Shown here piece by piece: positions 18,766 to 28,224 of a stretch of DNA of 64,000 nt. The notes below the pieces were generated by a model. It saw only the letters and a program-made list of their open reading frames with translations, had not been told where the DNA came from and made no database searches. The position numbers were made by a program, and so were the translations under genes. This DNA is from Zavarzinella sp. (lineage in GTDB: Bacteria; Planctomycetota; Planctomycetia; Gemmatales; Gemmataceae). The stretch spans positions 939,490-1,003,489 of the forward strand of contig JAWKTI010000002.1 of assembly GCA_041399155.1 (NCBI GenBank), given 5' to 3'. Position 1 is the first letter of the stretch. Each line of letters begins with the position of its first letter.

Positions 18766-19330
18766 TTGCCACCTCCAATTTTAACAATCGTTCGTCAAAG
18801 ATCACTGCGTTGCCGTGGTCTGCTTCGACGATGTATTCCACACTGTGCAGCAACACACGCTGATTCTTACCGACGTTGCCCTTAGGTATCCGCAGTGCGC
18901 CGATTCGGGCTGTCCCCAGTTCACTCCAGCCATCGCTCACAGGTCGGCCTGTGCCTTCGCCCCAGAGGAGATACGTTTGATCAAGCTTCTCAATGACAGT
19001 TTTTTCCTGATGCATCTTCCAATCATCCGATAACGACTGCTCATGCTCCGTCAAAATGACGGCTTGGTGACACTTAGCCGGGCTGGGATCATTCAGCCAG
19101 CGAAGCTCGGACGTCTCACTGAAGACACGGGCCTCGAACACAGTGCCGATATCCACCCGCTGACCGTCGGAGGCTCGCAATGCCCCTTCTGCAAAGGTCG
19201 CCAACTCACAACGTCGAGGTGAGTATAGGATGGCCGTTGCACCATTCGCATCGAGGATCGTAGCGAATGCTGACAGAGCCTCGTTGAGAGCGAGATTCTG
19301 CCGAGTATAAACGAAGAGCGTGGCACTCAT
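18758..19330 (-). CDS. csx19: Csx19 (TIGR03984-type)
   Basis: The start is taken as the ATG at 19330, which overlaps the stop of cas7-2x as ATGA; the frame runs 11 codons further upstream inside that gene. The 190-residue product shows the TIGR03984 pattern (ATAILYSPRRCELATF, FEARVFSETSELRWLNDP, TYLLWGEGTG). This small protein is a structural subunit found only with type III-D loci, which makes it a good subtype marker. No catalytic motif is visible. The tight overlaps on both sides suggest fixed stoichiometry by coupled translation. Confidence 0.8.
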   Translation of the reverse strand: MSATLFVYTRQNLALNEALSAFATILDANGATAILYSPRRCELATFAEGALRASDGQRVDIGTVFEARVFSETSELRWLNDPSPAKCHQAVILTEHEQSLSDDWKMHQEKTVIEKLDQTYLLWGEGTGRPVSDGWSELGTARIGALRIPKGNVGKNQRVLLHSVEYIVEADHGNAVIFDERLLKLEVANG

Positions 19331-20889
19331 GCGGGCACCTCCTGATTGGCCCAATCGCTCCAAGCGGTTTTGAGTTTTTCGGGCAAGTTATGGAATTTGC
19401 CATCGACAAGCTGAATTTCAGTTAGTGGGGCAAGATCACCTTCGAGCCCTTGTGCTTCGATGGTAAGCCCTGTCACTTGAACCGTCCCCATGCCACGATG
19501 CGTGGCAAAACCGAGCGGCAAACGGTCGTTGGCCAGATCGCGGACGACCAAGAGCAGTAATGCAATTGCGGGTAGCAATTCTTTATCCGGCAATCGCTGC
19601 AAGTTCACTTCCAAAGTCAGCGGCTCCCACTGGGTGCAGTGCGGTTCAAGGACGGTGTATAGCATGCTATCCGCAGCCGAGCCGAGCCAACGGTCGATGG
19701 CGACGTGGTACGCTTGCGACCAGGGTTGAAGGCCGGCATCGGCCATGGCCTTTCTAAGTTGCTGGTCGTCGGTCGCGGCCTGGATGGCTTGCCACTGAGC
19801 GACGGTGAGCCGGTGTTGACCGAAGCAATCGATTACGCCCAATGCTCCAAGGCCAAGGTGAGGTTTGTTTTCTACTTGTTTTGCAGTTCCGAACAGTTCA
19901 TTGATCAGTTCAACATTGACAGCATTAAGGAACTTCTTCTTCCCCTCGGTGCCGAGCCAACTTGGGCTGGTGTCACCACGAAGCGTCCGGACGATTCGCT
20001 CGGCCTGACTGCGAAACGCACCTTTGATGGAACTACCCGGCAAGACCAGTGAAATCTTGTCTTCGCAGCCGCTAACCAAGGGCAGCATGTCAGCAGCGAT
20101 ACCATCAAAGCCCGCCTTGACCATCAGCGGCCCCACCGGCTTCCAGTGGATCGTCAACGTGAGTCGAGGACGCTTCTGTGTGGGATGTGTGGCGGCATCA
20201 ATGTCTGTTTTCGAAACGACAGCCCCGTTCGCTTGACGCAGCGAAGCAAGGATACTTTGCCGAGAGCCGAAGCCTAGCTCGGTCAACTGCCCGCCTTTCA
20301 GCAGCACATGTCCCAAGCCGCGTGTCTTGGCGGCTCCGAGACGAACCTCGCCTGCTTCTAATGCTTGTTTGAGAACGGCCAGCATCGCCAGAGCCTGATC
20401 CCGTTGGCCCCGCTCTGTCACGTCTAATGTCACACGGAGGTTCAGCCTGGTGCCGCGTGGCAGGATGGCCCGGTCGTACTTGATGTGTTCGGCGGCCGCT
20501 CCGTATTCTCGATCAATGCCGACGTGATCGCGGATTTCGACCACCACCGTTTCGCTATTCTCGATTACGGCGTCATCGACCACGACAAAGGACGCGTGAC
20601 TGGGATCCTTTTCATTCGGCATGAAAGTTCGACGATCTTGGTAGCCCCAGACTTGTTCTGTCGGATGACGACCCTCTCCATACTCGGTATCCGGATGATC
20701 AAAGGACTCTTCGCACCACTGCCGCAATGCTCCGGCCAGACTGGTGCCTGGGATGTAAAGTTGTCCAGCCCCGTTCCGAGCGAGCGGCAGATCGCTATCA
20801 ACATCCTCACCATAGCCCCCAACGTGAAGAGGAGACAGAGTGACCAAGGTGCCGTACAGATGAAGTCGGCTGTGTATGTTACGCGCCAT
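19327..20889 (-). CDS. Cas7-2x: two fused RAMP domains
   Basis: Start ATG at 20889 is preceded by a strong AGGAGG site, and it begins inside the last codons of the upstream gene (11-base overlap). The 520-aa protein has two Csm3-like RAMP units. The first has HLYGTLVTLSPLHVGG, IPGTSLAGALRQW and GAAKTRGLGHVLL. The second has IHWKPVGPLMVKAG, VLPGSSIKGAFRSQAERI and LGFATHRGMGTVQVTG. In the family, the loop after the first strand carries an Asp used for target RNA cleavage. Candidates here are the Asp residues in GEDVDSDLPL and GFDGIAADML, which is inference. Two Cas7 units in one chain is a hallmark of III-Dv. Confidence 0.85.
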   Translation of the reverse strand: MARNIHSRLHLYGTLVTLSPLHVGGYGEDVDSDLPLARNGAGQLYIPGTSLAGALRQWCEESFDHPDTEYGEGRHPTEQVWGYQDRRTFMPNEKDPSHASFVVVDDAVIENSETVVVEIRDHVGIDREYGAAAEHIKYDRAILPRGTRLNLRVTLDVTERGQRDQALAMLAVLKQALEAGEVRLGAAKTRGLGHVLLKGGQLTELGFGSRQSILASLRQANGAVVSKTDIDAATHPTQKRPRLTLTIHWKPVGPLMVKAGFDGIAADMLPLVSGCEDKISLVLPGSSIKGAFRSQAERIVRTLRGDTSPSWLGTEGKKKFLNAVNVELINELFGTAKQVENKPHLGLGALGVIDCFGQHRLTVAQWQAIQAATDDQQLRKAMADAGLQPWSQAYHVAIDRWLGSAADSMLYTVLEPHCTQWEPLTLEVNLQRLPDKELLPAIALLLLVVRDLANDRLPLGFATHRGMGTVQVTGLTIEAQGLEGDLAPLTEIQLVDGKFHNLPEKLKTAWSDWANQEVPA

Positions 20890-23407
20890 GGGTTGCCTCC
20901 TTTCGTTCCTGTTGTTTCTCAAGTTCTCGTTTATGTGCGCGGATGCAGGCATCGAAGAAAGTTCGCACGGCGAAGGCCCAGAGTTCTTGCTTCAATTCGG
21001 AGTCCGCATTGATGGTGAGAGTGGGCCAGTCGTCGGTTTTGACAATGTTCCAAATCTGTATTGGCTCGGAAATGAAGCTCTTGATCTTCTGAATCGAAGC
21101 TAACCATTCGTTTCTGGTTTTCCCTGGCCACTTCTTGAGTCTGTTGTCGTTGCCAGCGAGGTGATCGAGCCAAGCGATGACTTGAGGCAAGTCGTTGATG
21201 GTTCGCAACGTCGCGATTTGGCTACGTAGACCTCCAAGTTGACTCATTGGCGGCTTGCCCTGCTCACCACTGGCCACCCAGCCCAGTTCTTTATCCCGGT
21301 CTTGAGGGAGGTTCGCGAATTCGAGACAAGCCCGGCGGATCTCTTGCTTCCAGCACTCTCGCTCGATAAGTCGGGCGAAATCGAAGCTGGAATGACCCTT
21401 GGCAATTTTTTGAAGTTTTGGCTTTTCCGGACTACCGTTTTTGGCAGATGTTGATGAGTGAACCTGAGGCAATGATTCGGCAATCAAAGGATGATTAAAC
21501 CGCACTTGGCCGTAGCCCTCGGCGGTGCGTTCACCGATACCGCTGGCCTCGAGCTGAGCGAGTTTCGCGGGATCGACCGTGCCTTCGACCTGAAATACCA
21601 TGCACGAGCCGGCCTGCAAGGCGACAAGCGAGGGCCGTGGCAATCCCCAGCCGACGTGCCAGGTGTCGAGTCGACGGATGCGAACGAATTCGTGAAGAAG
21701 TTCATCGGGGTTAAACTTCTCCTCTCCGTTGATTATTCGTAGTATGTCATTGTCTTTACGCACACGTAGCGTGATTCCCAGTCTCCGGGACAGTTCTTCA
21801 CCAAGACAAGACGCCGTCGGTTCGGGACGTAATTGCGAATTCCGAACAAGCGTATCTGAAACAAGCCAGACAAAAAGTTCGTTTGTGTTATTAGCCGCTG
21901 TGAGAGGAGACGATACGCAGTCTTCTGGAGATTCCGCTATGAGACTAACCGAGCCGTAGTCATCCTTCTTGGAACGGCCAAACGAGACTTCACCACTTAG
22001 CTTGTTCCACCAGTTCGCTTCCAGATGATCCGCCAAGGATTTGCGAATGCGTAGCTCACTACGAAGAACGACCGGGGTTCCGTGGTCACTCGGCGCGATG
22101 GCCTCGTAAGAATAGACTCCCCCCACAACTTCGGTCGGCCGCTGCGATTCATCCTGGACTGTGTTGTGTGTCCGCACCGTAGTGGGCGTCTTGTATACTT
22201 TCGTAGGCTGTTGAGAAACATACCCCACACGCATCTGTTTAGGTTGCTTGTCTTCGTCTAGTTCGGGCTTCAGCAGCCGGTTGATGACCAGCTCTCGATT
22301 CTCACTTTCCAAAGGCTTTTCAATGCCTTTCGGCGAAAACAACGCCAGCGGGACCGGCTGAGCTCGTTCACCGTCAACTTCCGGGTAAGCTGGCAAGATT
22401 ACGACATCTCCGGACGGTACAGAACTTCGAAGTTCCGGGAATGTCCGCGTAATATGTGGAAGCAGATATGAGCCCGGGAGAAAGTCCAGCGTTTCGACCA
22501 CGTTACCGGTGGTGCGATACGATACCGCCAGTGGTCCGTTAAGTTCAAGTTGTAGCGGTACAAAGATCCACGGATCATTTTGTTGTGCAGTGGACGGAGT
22601 TTCGGGCGAAATTGCGCTTTCCTTACTAAACGAACATTCCGGAACCGATTCAGTTTGTTCCAACCATGCTATTGCAGCATCTGTATCCGCGCCGATGATC
22701 TCCAGGCAACAACGGCCCGGCCCCCGGCGGCGTTTGCCGCCAAGCCGTTCAACCAGCTTTGCGGATGCTATCAACAGTGCACTTCCAAGTTCTCTAGTCA
22801 GTTGATCAGAGACGTTCAGAATGCACTCGGCTTCAAGAATCGTTCCTGTTCGCCCCATTTCCTCGAAGCGAAGCATGTTTGTTTGTGCTGACCCGCTACG
22901 ACGATCAATTTTGACCCCCGGTTTGACAAACGTCAGAGCTTGTCGAATCAGCTGATGTTTTTCGGCTTTTAGTTGATCGCGTAACTGCGTGGCCTGATCT
23001 GCTGCGGTATGTGCGGCATAAGGGTCAAGACGTTCTTCGGCTTTTAGTTGTTCGCGTAACGGCGTGGGAATGCGAGCAGAGCGAATTTGCACGGAGGACT
23101 CTTGGGGTGGCTCAGCTGGATTATCGTGTCGCCCTGTAGGGTCATTTGGTCCCAAGGAGGGCTGACTACCAAAGAGGCAGTCCACTAATTTCGACCAAGG
23201 TCCTATGGATCCATTGTCCAGACCCCAACACAACCTCTCGCAGGCATCACGCCAGATGCCGCGGAGCGACTTCGCCGGCACGAAGGGGAGGTCGTCGGCA
23301 TCACGGGTGATCAAGCGATCGACGTTGCCGGGCCGTCCCATGCCGGCGCCAACGTGCCAGTCAGATTCCATCGTCAATCGTATTGTAAATTGTTTGAGAA
23401 TTGTCAT
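20879..23407 (-). CDS. csx10: Cas7-Cas5-Cas11 type fusion (Csx10-like)
   Basis: 842 aa with three recognisable parts. Residues 1-260 are a Cas7-type RAMP (FTIRLTMESDWHVGAGMG, VPAKSLRGIWRDA, GGKRRRGPGRC). Residues ~285-640 are Csx10/Cas5-like (LNGPLAVSYRTTGNVVETLDFLPGS, TTVRTHNTVQ, EVVGGVYSYEAI, and SGIGERTAEGYGQVRF near the end). The remaining ~190 residues are mainly helical, like Cas11. This order matches the fused subunit of III-Dv complexes, considered a step towards the single-chain III-E effector. A short internal repeat (LREQLKAEERL / LRDQLKAEKHQ) lies in the first domain. Its ATG overlaps the cas10 stop. Confidence 0.85.
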   Translation of the reverse strand: MTILKQFTIRLTMESDWHVGAGMGRPGNVDRLITRDADDLPFVPAKSLRGIWRDACERLCWGLDNGSIGPWSKLVDCLFGSQPSLGPNDPTGRHDNPAEPPQESSVQIRSARIPTPLREQLKAEERLDPYAAHTAADQATQLRDQLKAEKHQLIRQALTFVKPGVKIDRRSGSAQTNMLRFEEMGRTGTILEAECILNVSDQLTRELGSALLIASAKLVERLGGKRRRGPGRCCLEIIGADTDAAIAWLEQTESVPECSFSKESAISPETPSTAQQNDPWIFVPLQLELNGPLAVSYRTTGNVVETLDFLPGSYLLPHITRTFPELRSSVPSGDVVILPAYPEVDGERAQPVPLALFSPKGIEKPLESENRELVINRLLKPELDEDKQPKQMRVGYVSQQPTKVYKTPTTVRTHNTVQDESQRPTEVVGGVYSYEAIAPSDHGTPVVLRSELRIRKSLADHLEANWWNKLSGEVSFGRSKKDDYGSVSLIAESPEDCVSSPLTAANNTNELFVWLVSDTLVRNSQLRPEPTASCLGEELSRRLGITLRVRKDNDILRIINGEEKFNPDELLHEFVRIRRLDTWHVGWGLPRPSLVALQAGSCMVFQVEGTVDPAKLAQLEASGIGERTAEGYGQVRFNHPLIAESLPQVHSSTSAKNGSPEKPKLQKIAKGHSSFDFARLIERECWKQEIRRACLEFANLPQDRDKELGWVASGEQGKPPMSQLGGLRSQIATLRTINDLPQVIAWLDHLAGNDNRLKKWPGKTRNEWLASIQKIKSFISEPIQIWNIVKTDDWPTLTINADSELKQELWAFAVRTFFDACIRAHKRELEKQQERKEATHGA

Positions 23408-25044
23408 GATTGGGCCTCCCAGAATTCAGCAGTATCAATGGCATCGAGCAAAGCGGTACGATGGCTATCATTGTCCATCCAGTAAAGAGAATCGATTTTC
23501 GGATCGCCCAAGAGTTTGTCCAAGCCCTCTTTTCGATAGCGTTCTATTACCAACTTTAACCGCGCATCGGCGGTTTCTTTACGAAGAAACAATGCTTCAC
23601 GTAAATCGTGGAGCATGCTGTTGGGCAGACGGCGGCGATCATCTTCATCACGGGCAAGCACCGACGTAATTCGGCAACACAGGTCTGACCAGCGACGGTT
23701 GACGGGCCCTTTATCGGCAGTAGTGACATATGGGCGACCGACCAGCAGTGTTTTGCCGTCATCCGATGTGAGTTCCCGGCGAAGACGCACTAAATCTGGG
23801 CCGCTGGAATCATATAGGATGTGGTAGTCGATTGCCGAAAGCATGTGAAGTTCACTTTTCTTGCCTAGTTTCTTTGCCGACTGCAATAGTTCCTCGGCTA
23901 AGTGATATCCCGCAAAGAAGGGGAAGTGTGGTTTGACGATTGCAACGCCCGCACAACTCGTCACACCTTTGGGCATAATCCGTTTCACGTCTTCATGCCC
24001 CGCTGTTTCCTCTTCGAAGCAGTCAATGAACTTCTTAGTAAACTGCAACGCTTGGCGGCCATCACAGACAACCGTCAGATCATCGCCACCGAGAACAAGG
24101 GGGACAACAGGCTTGAAATCGGGATTTTTGAGCTTGAATTGCCTTGGTGCGTTCTTCGGTATAGTGAGTACATGCAGTGCCTGACAGAATGCCTTCTCCG
24201 TGCATTCATCAAGCGCCAGTGAGAAGTTTCGCAACTTCTCGATGTAGTCGCGGTTTCCTGATGTGTTCGCCTCGAACTTCAGGAACACCTGCCCCAGCCC
24301 ATTGCCATCCGCGTGCACAATCGCGAGCCAGTCGCAGCCGAGTTTCTCCAGATCGGTCGTTGCATCTGGTAATTTTGCACTTGCGTTATGGTGATTCAGG
24401 ATACCATCGAGACGACTTTTCCACTGTTTACGTGCATTGAGTTTGGCGAACACCGGTGCAGAATATTCTTTTTGCTCATCCTTAGTAATGTCATCATCCG
24501 TTCTGGCTATCCTAACTGCCGGTAGACCGCTGGTCGCGCACTCAGCGATGATTGGGAGGCGTTGAAATCTCGCCGATGGACCCGGCAATCGAGAGCGGAC
24601 GGCCTCGAACTCACGATGGATAGTTTTGATTTTTTCGTGGATTTCTACATTCTCGAAATCAAATTCCTGGCTTACCACCCCACGAACTTCCAGCCCTGGT
24701 GCTTCCTTGAGTGCGCGGAGTGTTACTTCACGAACAATCTGCTTCCCGAGAGATTCATCTTTCACCAGCAATATCGCTTTTCCAGAAGCCGCGACGATTA
24801 CCTCAACGGGATTTTTTTCATCAACAGGCAGATTGCGTGTGGGATCTTTGAGTGCACCCCGGACTTCGGGCATCGACTCATGCCAAAGATCAGGGCCGCC
24901 TGCATCCCGGATTGCTTTTAGCACATATTCTGTGCCCACCCGGGCGGTCAATTCGGATGCGCCAACGTTTTCGCGCAACTTATTCGTGGCGAATACATAA
25001 GCTTGATTTCCGCTGGTTTCAATCAGTACGAGGCGAATAGTCAT
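23404..25044 (-). CDS. cas10: Cas10 with GGDD palm, no HD domain
   Basis: 546 aa, short for Cas10. There is no N-terminal HD nuclease; the protein begins directly with a palm-like domain (TIRLVLIETSGNQAYVFATNKLRENVGAS). The second palm has IVHADGNGLG near residue 245 and an intact LVLGGDDLTVV at ~317-327, then the Cas10 D4-like C-terminus. The GGDD motif predicts synthesis of cyclic oligoadenylate from ATP on target binding. Lack of HD means no single-strand DNase, so immunity would depend on RNA cleavage by the Cas7 units and on the CARF effectors encoded here. The stop overlaps the start of the fused Cas7-Cas5-Cas11 gene by 4 bases. Confidence 0.9.
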   Translation of the reverse strand: MTIRLVLIETSGNQAYVFATNKLRENVGASELTARVGTEYVLKAIRDAGGPDLWHESMPEVRGALKDPTRNLPVDEKNPVEVIVAASGKAILLVKDESLGKQIVREVTLRALKEAPGLEVRGVVSQEFDFENVEIHEKIKTIHREFEAVRSRLPGPSARFQRLPIIAECATSGLPAVRIARTDDDITKDEQKEYSAPVFAKLNARKQWKSRLDGILNHHNASAKLPDATTDLEKLGCDWLAIVHADGNGLGQVFLKFEANTSGNRDYIEKLRNFSLALDECTEKAFCQALHVLTIPKNAPRQFKLKNPDFKPVVPLVLGGDDLTVVCDGRQALQFTKKFIDCFEEETAGHEDVKRIMPKGVTSCAGVAIVKPHFPFFAGYHLAEELLQSAKKLGKKSELHMLSAIDYHILYDSSGPDLVRLRRELTSDDGKTLLVGRPYVTTADKGPVNRRWSDLCCRITSVLARDEDDRRRLPNSMLHDLREALFLRKETADARLKLVIERYRKEGLDKLLGDPKIDSLYWMDNDSHRTALLDAIDTAEFWEAQS

Positions 25045-25074
25045 TAAAAGATTCCCCTATCTACATTTTTACAA

Positions 25075-26433
25075 TCATAAACAATACGGTTTCAGCAGCT
25101 TTTCAAGCGATTCTTCAAAACTAGGGCAAGGATTTTCTTCTGATGCACCATTGGCATCAATCATTGGGTAGCTTTCAGGTTGGCCTGGCATTGTGAAAGG
25201 AATTGCTTGCCTTCCTAATTTCATGCGTTCGTTGTGCAACTCCTGGAACCAGGGAGTATCACATTTTCTGGTGTAAATTGGCAACACCACAAACTGCTCT
25301 GCCAAAGTTGAAGAGGCCTGTTGCAATCGATAGGACCCTGCATCAATATCTTTGCTATCAGTTTTGGCTGCTTTGCATTCCAGATAGATTAATTTGCCGC
25401 ACTTCAGCAAAATCACAATATCCAGTTCTGCCTCTGCTTTACTTTTATTATCAAGCCGGCAAATCTTGACATTCTTCCAGATCGAAGCCACTGCTGTTTG
25501 AATATCTTTGTTTTGATTCAGCCAGCCAATTATCCGGTGGGTTATCGCGTTTTCAAGCGGTGGCCCAAGCATGCTTGTGGGAGAAATTATCCCTTCCATC
25601 TTCTCCAATTGTTTTCTTGCAGCTGCCAGGTACAGATTGGCGGTGCCATGAAATAGATTTTCTGTAAATTGCGGATTAGGATTTCGCACAAAGTTTTTTA
25701 ACTGCTGCTGCCACTTTTCGAAGGTTTCTGTTCGAACCAACAGATTCAGATTTTGAAACGGTACATTAATTTTTGGAAAAATATCGTGCTTTTCATCAAT
25801 TGCCTGAGACTGAAGAGCTTTCCGATAGTCGAAATGTTCCTGATGCAGTTGATATGTGGTGGATTCGATTGTTCCATAGTCGGTTGAATTTTCGATTGTT
25901 GCCGTGCCTGGCCATACCTGCACCGCGTCCTGCGTGTCCTGGGATTGGAATAACTCAAACCCTTTTAAGTACAAAACTTCTTGTAGTGTTATGCAATTGT
26001 TTTGGTAAGCTCGTTGAATCGGTGAGGATGCAAAATCTAATGATTGCAACATGTATGTTGCAGGGCGATCGCTTCCATAAAGTAGTTTCGGGTGCCAGTC
26101 GCGGAAAGCTTCCAGTAGCCACAGCGGCACCCATTTTGTGCCCCCGTTCAATACCAGGTAGTACTGTACTTTTTGAGAGTGCTTGTAATTCTGCTTCCAC
26201 GAACTTATTGCTGGCAAGACTTCCGAGCGATCGTTCAGATTGCCTACATCAATCGACTCTAATATTGATAAGCCACGAATTGTAAGCAATTCGCTTGCTT
26301 TGGTAGCCCAATTCCCCTTTTTCGATTCGGGGCTTTCGATCCACAACAGCTTGTCCCCGGGCTGGTACATTTCCAGGATGGGGGGTAGATTGGATACTTG
26401 GCTGCCTGTCGATACAGCAACAAAGAGGTTCAT
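25075..26433 (-). CDS. CARF-nuclease, Card1/Can2-like (DUF1887)
   Basis: 452 aa, first gene of the effector operon, 30 bases ahead of cas10. The N-terminal CARF domain shows VAVSTGSQVSNLPP and the ring-binding NGGTKWVPLWLL. The C-terminal domain carries a PD-(D/E)xK nuclease core: ELDIVILLKCGKLIYLECKAAK, with the catalytic Asp, Glu and Lys. This arrangement matches Card1/Can2, which cut nucleic acid nonspecifically when bound to cyclic tetra-adenylate. Location directly before cas10 fits an effector fired by Cas10's product. Ligand size cannot be read from the sequence. Confidence 0.8.
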   Translation of the reverse strand: MNLFVAVSTGSQVSNLPPILEMYQPGDKLLWIESPESKKGNWATKASELLTIRGLSILESIDVGNLNDRSEVLPAISSWKQNYKHSQKVQYYLVLNGGTKWVPLWLLEAFRDWHPKLLYGSDRPATYMLQSLDFASSPIQRAYQNNCITLQEVLYLKGFELFQSQDTQDAVQVWPGTATIENSTDYGTIESTTYQLHQEHFDYRKALQSQAIDEKHDIFPKINVPFQNLNLLVRTETFEKWQQQLKNFVRNPNPQFTENLFHGTANLYLAAARKQLEKMEGIISPTSMLGPPLENAITHRIIGWLNQNKDIQTAVASIWKNVKICRLDNKSKAEAELDIVILLKCGKLIYLECKAAKTDSKDIDAGSYRLQQASSTLAEQFVVLPIYTRKCDTPWFQELHNERMKLGRQAIPFTMPGQPESYPMIDANGASEENPCPSFEESLEKLLKPYCL

Positions 26434-26531
26434 GGGCGAGTCTCCGCGGTTTGTGGGTTTATTTTCTGCGAACTACTCGCATTCTACCCAACATATTTTC
26501 TACCTTGCAACTAAAAAATTATGAGAAATCG

Positions 26532-27830
26532 TTACGCGTGGTTTCCTTCCGCACAGAGCAGGGTGCCGTGCCAGCACTGGATGGCTACTTTCGAACCGTT
26601 GCTGTCCAGTTGTTTCAAGGAAAACTTTCCCCACTTCCCTATTTCGGTGCGGTTCGCAATCACCGTTTTCTGGTCTTGTTCAACCGCCAAATAATGTCCG
26701 GTGTGGGACAAAAAGCTAACCATGTCATCGTCGTTTCGGATCATTTTCCACTTTTCCCATGGTCCGACGACTTCTCGATTGGCAACCAGGCGACCTTCCA
26801 GCGTGCTATCCGCACACCAATAGCCACTGTGGGCTTTTATTGCGTAGGTGCCATCTTTTTGTCTTTCCAGGACAAAGGTTTCCCATTCGCGGGCTTCGTT
26901 TCGATTTGCCATTACATGACCATGAAACGGATAAATTACACGTATGGGGAATGCTTCGTGATCTTTGTAGCCCGCTTCCTGCATTGCTGCTACTTTCAAC
27001 GCGTGGAGCTGCATGATATAAACGGCAGTGCGGTCTGCTTCTGCACATCCAAAGTAGGTGGCGGCAGCACCTAAAGTAATCAACGCGAGCACGATGCCAA
27101 CGGGGCCAGTTAAAAATGCCACCAGTGAAGACGAACCTGTGTACGCTGCGAATGGCAGGGTGATGCCCAGCAAACCCGCTGCCTGACTGATGAAAACAGA
27201 CATACCCATGTAGAACGCAAAACCATAGTACGAAACAGCTCCGGCTAATGCCAGGATCGCAACACTTCCGGAGCTTGCTGCCAGTGCGGCATGGTCTAGT
27301 TTCTTATCCGGATTGATCTTCGCCATCAATTCATATCGCTGGTCAGGGGTCATTTTGTCCCACATTTTGCCCATCATGATCATGCAGATCCGTCTTTCCA
27401 GCGCCAGGCTGGATGATTTCTGAATGACGGATGCCGGGATTTCATGGTGACGTGCGATCCATTCCAGAATTTCGTGGTAGTTCTGTCTTTCCGAATTTCG
27501 GTATTGCCGACTGAACAGGTTATTCGAGATTCGAAATACTTTCCGCACAATTCCTGAAGCATCTTTGCTGCGGCCTTCGATTTTTTCATCCATATCAAGC
27601 ACTTTTTTCAATGCCACAATCTGGTCTGGTGGTAGTGCATTCAAGAAATCCCAATGGTGGTCTGATGTCCATTTTTCATCCACTTTCACATACGCTGCGG
27701 CATGTTTTAACATACTTTTTTCCGTGGCAAACAACCCACCGCCCACCAGCGTAGTGGCACTGGCGATGGTGCCTCTCAGCACAAGACGGCGATCGATCCC
27801 GAAACGATTGATGAGCGACGATGATTTCAT
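26532..27830 (-). CDS. Membrane-pore-like protein with beta-trefoil tail
   Basis: Start ATG at 27830 has a GGAG site; a longer frame to 27893 is less likely. Residues 1-40 carry a twin-arginine-like start (DRRLVLRGTIASATTLVGGG). The middle (PDQRYELMAKINPDKKLDH, then two hydrophobic stretches with GVAGL-type glycine patterns, SQAAGLLGITLPFAAYTGSSSL, FLTGPVGIVLALITLG) recalls the YaaW/UPF0174 family. The last ~130 residues form three similar units (GHVMANRNEAREWETFVLE, GRLVANREVVGPWEKWKMI, KTVIANRTEIGKWGKFSLK), as in fascin-type beta-trefoils. Combining these parts is unusual. It stands alone between the effector operon and array 1; whether it belongs to the immune locus is not known. Confidence 0.5.
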   Translation of the reverse strand: MKSSSLINRFGIDRRLVLRGTIASATTLVGGGLFATEKSMLKHAAAYVKVDEKWTSDHHWDFLNALPPDQIVALKKVLDMDEKIEGRSKDASGIVRKVFRISNNLFSRQYRNSERQNYHEILEWIARHHEIPASVIQKSSSLALERRICMIMMGKMWDKMTPDQRYELMAKINPDKKLDHAALAASSGSVAILALAGAVSYYGFAFYMGMSVFISQAAGLLGITLPFAAYTGSSSLVAFLTGPVGIVLALITLGAAATYFGCAEADRTAVYIMQLHALKVAAMQEAGYKDHEAFPIRVIYPFHGHVMANRNEAREWETFVLERQKDGTYAIKAHSGYWCADSTLEGRLVANREVVGPWEKWKMIRNDDDMVSFLSHTGHYLAVEQDQKTVIANRTEIGKWGKFSLKQLDSNGSKVAIQCWHGTLLCAEGNHA

Positions 27831-27893
27831 TTGAATCTCCAGTTTGGTGTTACCAACACACCCATAACGCACGAGGAAGGAAAATCCGGACAA

Positions 27894-28224
27894 AATTTTT
27901 CTGAAAAGACAGATCTTTCGAAAATTACCCCGTGCTTGGCAGCCAGTGTGGAATTATTTCCACGTGCAATTAATATTGCCACGCCATGACTGAAGACCGA
28001 AATTTTTGTAGCACGTTCGCACTATTTGATGGGGGTTAGTTTGCCGTAAGTGCTTAGTCAAGTGTTCTTTATGTAGATGGAAAGATTTTTGTGAATTCCT
28101 GAAAATTAACAATCAAACGAATGTTGGAAAGTAAAAATTGGGTATACACCGAAAGGCGATTACTGCCGCATGTCAGTGCAACCGGTGTCGTTGACATCGA
28201 GACGGCTTTCACGCCCTAAATCGA
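27894..28224. other. Gap before array 1, with a decayed terminal repeat
   Basis: No gene is visible. At 28164-28186 the sequence CGCATGTCAGTGCAAC matches the 3' part of the array-1 repeat, preceded by unrelated bases. A spacer-sized stretch then leads to the first full repeat at 28225. A damaged repeat at this end marks it as the trailer side. The rest is AT-rich sequence without evident motifs. Confidence 0.5.

Noticed and set aside
20965..24900. Plus-strand open frames opposite the Cas genes (e.g. 24562-24921)
   Set aside because: They are antisense shadows of GC-rich coding sequence, with no family similarity and poor starts.
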